DNA of 54,435 nt from contig SCFE01000116.1 of NCBI GenBank assembly GCA_004352715.1, positions 974,495 to 1,028,929 of the forward strand. Direction: 5' to 3'. The position numbers and the translations under genes were made by a program. Source of the DNA: Hofstenia miamia. Its lineage: Eukaryota; Xenacoelomorpha; Acoela. The notes under the pieces are model-generated. The model worked only from the letters and a program-made list of their open reading frames with translations, was not told the origin of the DNA and did no database searches. Position 1 is the stretch's first letter; the number at the start of each line of letters is the position of its first letter. This document shows positions 46,201 to 54,435 of this stretch, piece by piece.

Positions 46201-48574
46201 CTGCATGTTGTTTACCTTTAATCTAATACAAGTATAATTCACCGAAATCTCATGCATACCTGAGTAATTTCAAACTATAATGACTGATGTTAAATAATTC
46301 GCAAGTAGTCCTAGTAATTATAGAAATTTGAAACTTCAACAACTATTACATAAAATATAAGAGGGAGTGTAGCAGTTATTGCTATAAAATACCTGAAATA
46401 TATCTGCAAAGTTAATAAATAAAACGAGATTAATGCATTGAATTAAATTAATAGTTTTGATAAATGTATAATGCTCCTAATCAGTTAACTAGGTCTATGT
46501 TCTATCTGTCGTAAATGCGTAAATCTCAGATAATTTCTCCTATGTTTTGTATACAATGCAAAACAAAGAAGAAGGATTACTAAATTAAGAGATCAGGATG
46601 AATAATTAATAACGGAAGTTGTTGTCAATATTCTCGCTTTAAATATTGGCGCTTTTTGTTATTGCAAAGTTTTGAAAGAAAAATATTTCGAACAGAATTT
46701 TATATAAATTTATCAAAATTTAAAATTTCATACTTACTGCAAAATTTTGCATTTTACTTTTATAGTTCCATTGATTTTAGTTAATAAAGATGGCATTAAA
46801 CAATCGCTAATAGGTTATTGCACTAAGTATATCTCTCTATGTTTTTCTTGTCATTGCTGCATTTAGATGTTGAATTTTATCTACATTTTCACAGTTGTAG
46901 GTAATGAACAAAAAGGGATCTTTTTCATTAATAAAAATGACACACAAGTTGAACAGTTTCTGCATTTAGAATAGCAACAATCAAGATTGACATTTTACCA
47001 AAAACCATATATTTTGATTTAATGCATAGTAGAGTGCATATCAGAGGTCGGAATCCCCTTTTCCTATGAATTAAATAAAATAAATCTGAAAAATAGAAAT
47101 TTGGTGTTAATAATTTGGATTGGGTGTGTTAGATCACTTTTTCGTCACTCCTATCTCGCTTTACCACCTCCATAATGACTGTTGAGTTGAACTGAAAGAA
47201 CATTTAATATATTAAAATTGCTTATCTAAATAAAAAGAATATAATTTATAAATGTTTAAAACTCATAATAACAAGAGTTAAAATTGAATAAATTTAATAG
47301 AAATTAATCACTTTCTAAAAGTAATACTGCTAATAGATACAAAATTACAATGAGCAAGACTTCAAATTATTTATTAACTCAAGTTACTTTTAAACATTAT
47401 GTATAGTTCCTTAACTTTTAAGGTAAGCTGGATATTGCTTTCTTTGAAAAGGGAAATTCAGCAAAAAAATAGAAACGGAAATTTTCAAAATTGCATTTTC
47501 GCATAAGGCATCGATACACTTTAATATAAAATATTTTCAAAAATTTAATAAAATGAGTGAGTTTTCAGGTAGCTATTAGGTCAATATAACTCGGCATTAC
47601 TGCTTGGAAAGGGACCTCGAAGAATGTAATTCGCTTTGATAGTAGCTTGCGTGAGTAATTGCATAATATAGCCGCCTGCATTTGCTAGTATGCAACGTCA
47701 AATTTCTCATATAAAAAATTGAAATTAAATTATCTAAATTTATCAACAGTGGGAGTTTACTGCTAAACCAGTTGTAGCAATTGTGAGCTACTTAATTAAT
47801 TTGCACTAGGTATATGAGATCCCGACGGTGAGATAGTGAAAAGAATAATAATGTAGAATTGAAGACACTGTGGCTGTTGAGGGAAGAGAGATACACAATT
47901 TAATAAGAGATCTATATTTGCTAAAAGATAAGTCTGAATCACTACAATATATTGCCGAACATTATCATCATTCTTCAAACAATGGAACTGTACTTGCACA
48001 ATTTGAATTCATTGATGGGACTCGACGATTGCCGGATAATCACTAATCTGACGAAAGAAACACACAGAGAATTGACGACTATATTTTGTTGACGCGAGAA
48101 GGGGCCAATCAAACGTAAATCTCCTTCCTCGTTTTCCGTGTCATATGTAATGAGCATTAAAATACTCAGATTTAATGCTAGGCGATTATTGCTGACCATT
48201 ACAATAAGACAAACTTTGTATTGCAATGCCCTTTAAAACATGGACGAATAGAATAACATAACAAATTGACAGAGTGAGGCATTATTATGGAAAAGAATGT
48301 GTATCATTTAATATCCATATCCTGTCCTCGATAATCCAATAAATGCATTGAAAATACCTTTCCCCGAACTTCAACTATTAAAAAATTGCACTGTAGAAAA
48401 ATGGCTAAGCTCCACCTGATAACGAAAGACTATTCACATTCGAAATCAGCAGCTTGCACTCAGAAACATCCTGCTTATTAATCAGCATAGCGGAGTGCAG
48501 TTAAATTTGATCTTGGTTGAATTTTAATCATTTACATGACATTTTTATAGCTGAATTTATAAACAATTATCTGC
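43268..48574. other. no recognisable gene; scattered minus-strand exon-like patches
   Basis: Most is AT-rich and featureless. On the minus strand several short, more GC-rich patches sit directly after pyrimidine-rich AG acceptors and read as short open frames. They lie near 47.19 kb (VIMEVVKRDRSDEKV), 46.08 kb (LKEQPKTAQG), 45.77 kb (SSAQSYFYEVYHVDPSS) and 45.12 kb (LGATERRRCLPSFRNKLAER). They might be exons of a minus-strand gene but none is recognised. Confidence 0.3.
45296..45412. mobile_element. possible pogo/Tigger-like terminal fragment
   Basis: Read on the minus strand, TA is followed by CAGTAGACAATTAAATTATA and then repeated CGCATATATCGA motifs. CAGTA termini with a TA target and subterminal CGCATATATCGA repeats resemble pogo-group elements. 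A related CGCATATATCG motif occurs near 44.77 kb. The other end is not defined. Confidence 0.3.
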
Positions 48575-48582
48575 TTCTCAAC

Positions 48583-49323
48583 CAGGGTTGGTCAAAATGT
48601 TTTTTAAAAAAAAACGTTTTAAACGTTTTCAACTGTTTAAAACATGTTTCTTTCAAGAATTTATTTCTGCAATAACCGCATACAAAATGCAAGTTTTTCG
48701 ACTTTTTTTTATTATCGACTTTGTTGCTGAAAGGGCGTTCAATTCCAGCAGAACTGGGTGCAATATCCCCAAGGGTGCAAACAAATTCGGCGATCTTATT
48801 CGGCAAGCTGCCCGATATCACCTGTGCTTTAAAAAAATTATGTGGTTGAGGAAGAATACTTCATGAACTTTTCATGGATAGTTCCCTTAGTTTCGTCAAT
48901 AAAGTTAATGAATTCATTCAGAACATCCGGGTATTCAGATTCGATCAAGTTCATTGCCTGTTTCCACTAACTAGGCGTCAACTTCAAACCCACATAACGA
49001 GGATCCAAAACATTGGCAACAAAGTGCACAGCAGGAATTTTAGTATATCCTCTTTCCTCTTTTTCCAAACAAACCATCGCCTCTGAACCCATTCCTTTGT
49101 ATGTTTCAACGAGGATTTTCCACTTCTCAAGTGTGCTGGAAATGGTCGCATGGTTACTTTGAGCATGATCTAGTGCAATGCTGATGGGTTTTAGACATCT
49201 TACGGAGTCTTCAACGTATTTGAAAACCACAATATCTTTCACGATTTTTGCGACTTTGTTCAAAATATTTTTAATGTTAGAATTTTGAAAAAAACAAGAA
49301 TGTTTTTTCAGCGTTTTAAACAT
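48583..49323 (-). pseudogene. hAT transposase, C-terminal remnant
   Basis: From high to low coordinates the frame gives IALDHAQSNHATISSTLEKW and HFVANVLDPRYVGLKL (48967-49323). After a frame change comes IAPSSAGIERPFS (near 48.75 kb), the hAT dimerisation signature usually written as P-x-SSA-x-x-ER-x-FS. The N-terminal BED finger and catalytic region are missing. The frame breaks and the small size show it is inactive. Confidence 0.82.
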
Positions 49324-49381
49324 GTTAAAACAGTGTTTAAAACGTGTTTAAAACAGGTCATGTTTTTTTCAACCAACCCTG
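48583..49381 (-). mobile_element. hAT transposon deletion derivative, 799 bp
   Basis: Both termini begin CAGGGTTGGT. They are flanked by identical 8-bp duplications TTCTCAAC at 48575-48582 and 49382-49389. The subterminal regions carry repeated TTTAAAAC and GTTTTAAA motifs, also typical for hAT. The interior retains the C-terminal part of a hAT transposase on the minus strand. Confidence 0.9.
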
Positions 49382-49389
49382 TTCTCAAC

Positions 49390-51322
49390 AATAAATATAA
49401 ATTCAAAACACTAGCAAAACATATCATATTTCATTATGATGCAAAAAATGTTTGACGAACTTCGCTCAATAAATCAATTTCGTTTCAAATACACCATGCA
49501 ATGCAAAAATTATGCATTGTTATTTACAATGCTTTTAGCAAACACAATCAAGAGAATGAGAGCTGAAATATCAGCAAATGTTGCTTAAAAGAGGTGACTT
49601 GTATAATTTGATATCACAAATGAGGCTTCATAAAATGTTCATAATGAAAATAATTACCAGGTGTTTCATACTTTGGATGGAAATCATATTTCTCTAATAA
49701 ATTATTTCAATTATTTTCCTAACTAATTTTGCGTCGAGGCTTAGTTTGACATTTGCATGCAAATGAATCAATGAAATATTGATTTTTATTACTAGCTAAG
49801 TCTACAAATTATGTAGCATAATATTTATTCAGTATTCCGCTGCAGTATTTTCTTTTATTGCTATAAAACAAAATTTTATAGTAGTAACAGTTTTAGTTAC
49901 CATACAACTAATTTCAGCGCCATGCACTACAATGTGCTTCATTGAGAAATTGAATAGTTGCGTGTAAGCAGTAATAATTCAAATTCTGCAACTCTAAAGT
50001 TTACGATGCAAATTAGTTCATTTGTTACTTGATTAAAATCAGGTGTTTTGAAAAATATTCAAAGTATAGCTTTCATCAGAATTTGAAAACAAAAAGGAAT
50101 GACGCCAAACAAACTTTCATGAGATATTTATACATGAAATTGAAAGAACGTCTTAGAATCTAATATGTATATACTTAAAATAAATTAGCAAAATTATAAT
50201 AGAGGCAGGAAATACCAATATTTAAAAAAACTATGGCAAGTCTAATGGTTAATTTCAATGACAGCAAATAAATGGTGATCTCCTTTATCTCCTAATTGAA
50301 TTTTGGTATTGTGTTTTTGACTACTGATAATACAAATTTTGCATTTGTCAAGTCTGTCATATTTTATTTTTGAAATTCCTTTAACTAATTTTTTTGTTTT
50401 AAAACATACATTTAAGACTTAAACTTATTGCATTAATGCTGATAATTTTAATAGATATTTTGGCAATGCCTACGACTAAGTTACAATTTTTTAATAAAAT
50501 CTTGACATCATTCAAAAATTTTTAAACAAGTAAGTCAATTTAATTCGAAGGTTTCGAAATGAAATATCAGAAATGGATAACTTTAATAGTGATCAATTGA
50601 GCCCAATTGACATTTTAGTAACCATGGCAATACTACTCAAAAGTTTTGCCTTTGTAAAACTTGTGCATACACGTATTCAAATCAAGTAATAATAGTGTAT
50701 AATTGCAAAAAACTGTTTTATCGCGGAATGCACCTCCCACAATAAATAAAAAATGTTGACTTAACTTTAAGAGATCACAAAAAGTAGCACAAGAGCGCTA
50801 AAATTTTGCAATATAATTGGTGCCAATAACTATCTTCGAAATGATCTATAATAGGAAGGATAACGCAATAATTTTTTATTTAAATCAAATTTTAATCAAA
50901 TGAATGTATTGCACAGACATCTAATTCATTGTATGGTCAATGAATTTAATTATTCAGTACAGAGCTAATTTCTCTTTCATTTTCTGCTCTATTGATTGAA
51001 AATAGTAATATTTTAGTTAACCAAATTCTTGGATCGAAATAGTTCAAAGCTACGTTATTTATGGCTACAAAAGCAAAACCACTCATTGCTTAAACCAATA
51101 TAGACAAACGAGTTATTATTTAAAGTCAAGACTTGAAATGCATACCTCGATTTAATAAAAGAAACAAGAGCAAGTAAAACGAAAATCGAATGTCTTGAAT
51201 TTAAAGATTGCGATGATTTAATTTTGCTACTAACGTAAATTAATGATGAAATTCTATTGGGTATTAAAGTATTTGGAAAAAATTGATCGGATAAACCTCT
51301 AAAGCAGAATCACAGAGTATAC
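49390..51322. other. no recognisable gene
   Basis: AT-rich DNA with no long frame or transposon terminus identified. Confidence 0.45.
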
Positions 51323-51324
51323 TA

Positions 51325-52283
51325 TTAAGTTGATGCATAATTATCCGGCGTTTTTAAAATAATATCTGAAAAGTGTTTATGCATAATTATTAAAAGGATT
51401 CCTCAATGTCTTATTGTTTTAATTCATTTTTATTATGTTTACTTTAGAACTTATTTTAGAATGCGTGTTAAAAACTATATGCATATTAGGCATGTTATGC
51501 TGTATCACTTCGAGAAAGGATGGAAGGCGGCTGAATCTTTTCGCGATATAACTGCACTTTTTGGCCAAGACGCAATCAGTGAAAGTCAGAGTCGGGAATG
51601 GTTTGCCCGCTTTAAATCGGGCGATTTAAGTTTGGAGGACAAAGCAGGAAGAGGTCGTTTGTCTGATTTCGACCATCAGGCACTTCTGGCAGCAGTGGAA
51701 ACAGATGAACGAATGACAACCAGAATGCTTGCCAACGACTTCAATGTCGATATATCCACGATCGTCCGTCGATTGAAAAAGTTAGGAAAGGTTTGGAAAC
51801 TGTGTGGATGGGTGCCGCACGAACTTTCTGACAAAAACAAAGCAGACCGCGTCCGAATATTCACTAATTTGGTTCAAAGAAATGAACAATTTACGTTCCT
51901 TAACAATCTAGTTACTGGAGATGAATCGTGGCTGCTTTTCAAAAACCTCAAAAGAAAGATGGTTTGCGTCTCCCCAGGTGAAACACCTACACCATTGCCA
52001 AAACAGGGCCACTGCAAAAAGGAATGTGGTGTGTTTGGTGGGATAGAAGTGGCATTATTCATTGGGAAATCATTTCCAATGGCATATGCTTCTGGTGGAA
52101 TGACAATGGTTAGTGATTTTTCCTTTTTTCTTTCCAATTTGTTTGACTTTTTATTTTTTCCAGATGAGCGTCAACAATGGCTGATTCCAGATAGAGATGG
52201 AAAACGGCAATTCAATGTCAACAGCGATGTTTATCTGGCTCAGCTCGATCGTCTCCATACTGCAATAGAAACGAAAAGGCCGA
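51325..52283 (+). mobile_element. SETMAR-type mariner element, copy A (cut by gap)
   Basis: The left terminal repeat starts at 51325 with TTAAGTTGATGCATAATTAT directly after a TA dinucleotide. It resembles the TTAGGTTGGTGCAAAAGTAA ends of Hsmar-type mariners. The transposase frame starts at 51461. The right part is lost in the N gap at 52284. Confidence 0.82.
51461..52283 (+). pseudogene. mariner transposase, copy A, 5' part
   Basis: The N-terminal paired-type HTH region is intact: HFEKGWKAAESFRDI, SREWFARFKSGDLSLEDK, then STIVRRLKKLGKVWK and WVPHEL. TGDESW carries the first catalytic aspartate (about residue 154). Relative to copy B, one base is missing near 52018. This shifts the frame and lets translation run on by chance through the intron at 52109-52163. 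After that intron the sequence reads FNVNSDVYLAQLDRL until the gap. The transposase would cut and paste mariner DNA at TA sites; this copy is not functional as it stands. Confidence 0.82.
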
Positions 52284-53283
52284 NNNNNNNNNNNNNNNNN
52301 NNNNNNNNNNNNNNNNNNNNNNNNNNNNNNNNNNNNNNNNNNNNNNNNNNNNNNNNNNNNNNNNNNNNNNNNNNNNNNNNNNNNNNNNNNNNNNNNNNNN
52401 NNNNNNNNNNNNNNNNNNNNNNNNNNNNNNNNNNNNNNNNNNNNNNNNNNNNNNNNNNNNNNNNNNNNNNNNNNNNNNNNNNNNNNNNNNNNNNNNNNNN
52501 NNNNNNNNNNNNNNNNNNNNNNNNNNNNNNNNNNNNNNNNNNNNNNNNNNNNNNNNNNNNNNNNNNNNNNNNNNNNNNNNNNNNNNNNNNNNNNNNNNNN
52601 NNNNNNNNNNNNNNNNNNNNNNNNNNNNNNNNNNNNNNNNNNNNNNNNNNNNNNNNNNNNNNNNNNNNNNNNNNNNNNNNNNNNNNNNNNNNNNNNNNNN
52701 NNNNNNNNNNNNNNNNNNNNNNNNNNNNNNNNNNNNNNNNNNNNNNNNNNNNNNNNNNNNNNNNNNNNNNNNNNNNNNNNNNNNNNNNNNNNNNNNNNNN
52801 NNNNNNNNNNNNNNNNNNNNNNNNNNNNNNNNNNNNNNNNNNNNNNNNNNNNNNNNNNNNNNNNNNNNNNNNNNNNNNNNNNNNNNNNNNNNNNNNNNNN
52901 NNNNNNNNNNNNNNNNNNNNNNNNNNNNNNNNNNNNNNNNNNNNNNNNNNNNNNNNNNNNNNNNNNNNNNNNNNNNNNNNNNNNNNNNNNNNNNNNNNNN
53001 NNNNNNNNNNNNNNNNNNNNNNNNNNNNNNNNNNNNNNNNNNNNNNNNNNNNNNNNNNNNNNNNNNNNNNNNNNNNNNNNNNNNNNNNNNNNNNNNNNNN
53101 NNNNNNNNNNNNNNNNNNNNNNNNNNNNNNNNNNNNNNNNNNNNNNNNNNNNNNNNNNNNNNNNNNNNNNNNNNNNNNNNNNNNNNNNNNNNNNNNNNNN
53201 NNNNNNNNNNNNNNNNNNNNNNNNNNNNNNNNNNNNNNNNNNNNNNNNNNNNNNNNNNNNNNNNNNNNNNNNNNNNNNNNNNN
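52284..53283. other. assembly gap, 1000 N
   Basis: A default-size gap between two nearly identical mariner copies. The assembler may have collapsed or mis-joined them here. Confidence 0.98.
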
Positions 53284-53427
53284 TGGAGTGGAACAAAACA
53301 CGAGAAGGCCACCAACAAGGAGACGCTTAGAGAAGAATGGACTTGAACAAAGAGAGCTTCACAGCGGACGAGGTATTAAAAGGAACATTACGGAAAAGGG
53401 CAACTAGCGAGGAATTAGCTTTGCGGC
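53284..53427. other. unassigned sequence before mariner copy B
   Basis: One frame is open from an ATG at 53337 (LNKESFTADEVLKGTLRKRA) straight into the mariner N-terminus of copy B. It has no counterpart before copy A. It may be a different insertion or a junction created at the gap. Confidence 0.35.
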
Positions 53428-54402
53428 ATGTTATGCTGTATCACTTCGAGAAAGGATGGAAGGCGGCTGAATCTTTTCGCACTTTTTGGCCAGGACGCAA
53501 TCAGTGAAAGTCAGAGTCGGGAATGGTTTGCCCGCTTTAAATCTGCAGCAGTGGAAACAGATGAATGAATGACAACCAGAATGCTTGCCAACGTCTTCAA
53601 TGTCGATCAATCCACGATCGTCCGTCGATTGAAGAAGTTAGGAAAGGTTTGGAAACTGTGTGGATGGGTGCCGCACGAACTTTCTGACAAAAACAAAGCA
53701 GACCGCGTCCGAATATTCACTAATTTGGTTCAGAGAAATGAACAATTTCCGTTCCTTAACAATCTCGTTACTGGAGATGAATCGTGGCTGCTTTTCAAAA
53801 ACCTCAAAAGAAAGATGGTTTGCGTCTCCCCAGGTGAAACACCGACACCATTGCCAAAACAGGGCCACTGCAAGAAAGCAATGTGGTGTGTCTGGTGGGA
53901 TAGAAGTGGCATCATTCATTGGGAAATCATTTCCAATGGCATATGCTTCTGGTGGAATGACAATGGTTAGTGATTTTTCCTTTTTTCTTTCCAATTTGTT
54001 TGACTTTTTATTTTTTCAAGATGAGCGTCAACAATGGCTGATTCCAGATAGAGATGGAAAACGGCAATTCAATGTCAACAGCGATGTTTATCTGGCTCAG
54101 CTCGATCGTCTCCATACTGCCATAGAAACGAAAAGGCCGAGAAAAAAGAACAACATCATTTTTCACCACGACAATGCGCGTCCACATGTCGAGCGTCGCG
54201 TAGACGAGTCAATCGCTAATAAGGGATGGGAGCTGCTTCCTCATCCGCCATACTCTCCAAGAGCAATTTTGATGAGTTGGTGGAAAATGTCCGAACGTGG
54301 ATTGCGTCAAAGAATCGCAGCTTTTTTGCCCGTGCAATTGACCTTCTTCCGAGTAAATGGGAAGCAGTTATTGATGTTGAAGGAGAATATGCTCCAGAAT
54401 AA
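53428..54402 (+). pseudogene. mariner transposase, copy B, with internal deletions
   Basis: Homology to copy A starts at GCATGTTATGCTG. Two deletions remove about 10 bp (after TTTTCGC) and about 70 bp (after CGCTTTAAATC), breaking the HTH region. From about 53569 the frame is good: WVPHEL, TGDESW and MWCVWWDRSGIIHWEI. After the 55-bp intron (53966-54020) come VNSDVYLAQLDRL and FHHDNARPH with the second aspartate, then LPHPPYSP. Just there a further deletion and frameshift remove the third-aspartate block. The C-terminus continues in another frame (SFFARAIDLLPSKW, then IDVEGEYAPE) to a TAA at 54400-54402. Confidence 0.83.
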
Positions 54403-54435
54403 TTGCTAAAACTATTTTGTGTTTTGTCTTGTTCA

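Overview
This is an AT-rich, repeat-rich piece of an animal nuclear genome. Genes have GT-AG introns, there are AATAAA signals, and almost every transposon class typical of invertebrates is present. A cnidarian such as a Hydra-like hydrozoan fits the base composition, the transposon mix and the presence of a vault protein gene, but this is inference and no sequence here proves it. Three runs of N (745-1744, 29876-30512, 52284-53283) are assembly gaps.

Two host loci are well supported, both on the + strand at the left. The first, 2634-4433, is an intact single-exon gene for a 599-residue PLP-dependent group II amino-acid decarboxylase, with a TATA box just upstream and a polyA signal just downstream. 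The second is a major vault protein (MVP) gene seen as three exons (8913-9152, 10396-10795, 14478-14983). Splice phases agree and together they encode about 381 residues of the barrel-forming repeat region. The N-terminal repeats and the whole shoulder/cap half are not seen. Between or next to these exons lie a hAT-like element (7314-8831) and a degenerate Kolobok-type transposon (10841-12908) with exact TTAA target duplications.

From about 15.8 kb to 32 kb the window is mostly layered transposon debris. It holds a DDE transposase relic, the 3' end of a CR1/jockey-like LINE, and a Penelope-like GIY-YIG remnant with a hammerhead-like motif. It also holds a foldback-type palindrome (20252-26383) that was invaded by a TA-target element, which was itself invaded by an ACCGGT-rich hAT-like element. 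Further right are a GC-rich 184-bp insertion with 11-bp direct repeats, a retroelement nuclease-like domain split by another LINE copy, and an alternating ~85-bp satellite with a ~170-bp dimeric period.

The most striking object is a complete 10.06-kb Polinton/Maverick derivative (33203-43261) bounded by a perfect 6-bp duplication CCTATT. It has multi-kilobase inverted arms and retains only an adenain-like protease gene and a broken penton-like (minor capsid) gene. Its right arm contains a nested LINE, and each arm holds a ~1-kb tandem duplication.

From 43.3 to 51.3 kb I see no recognisable gene apart from an 0.8-kb hAT remnant with exact 8-bp target duplications. A few minus-strand coding-like patches there could be exons. 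The window ends in two copies of a SETMAR-type mariner element. Both share a 118-bp insertion inside the transposase gene that carries a phase-compatible 55-bp GT-AG intron.
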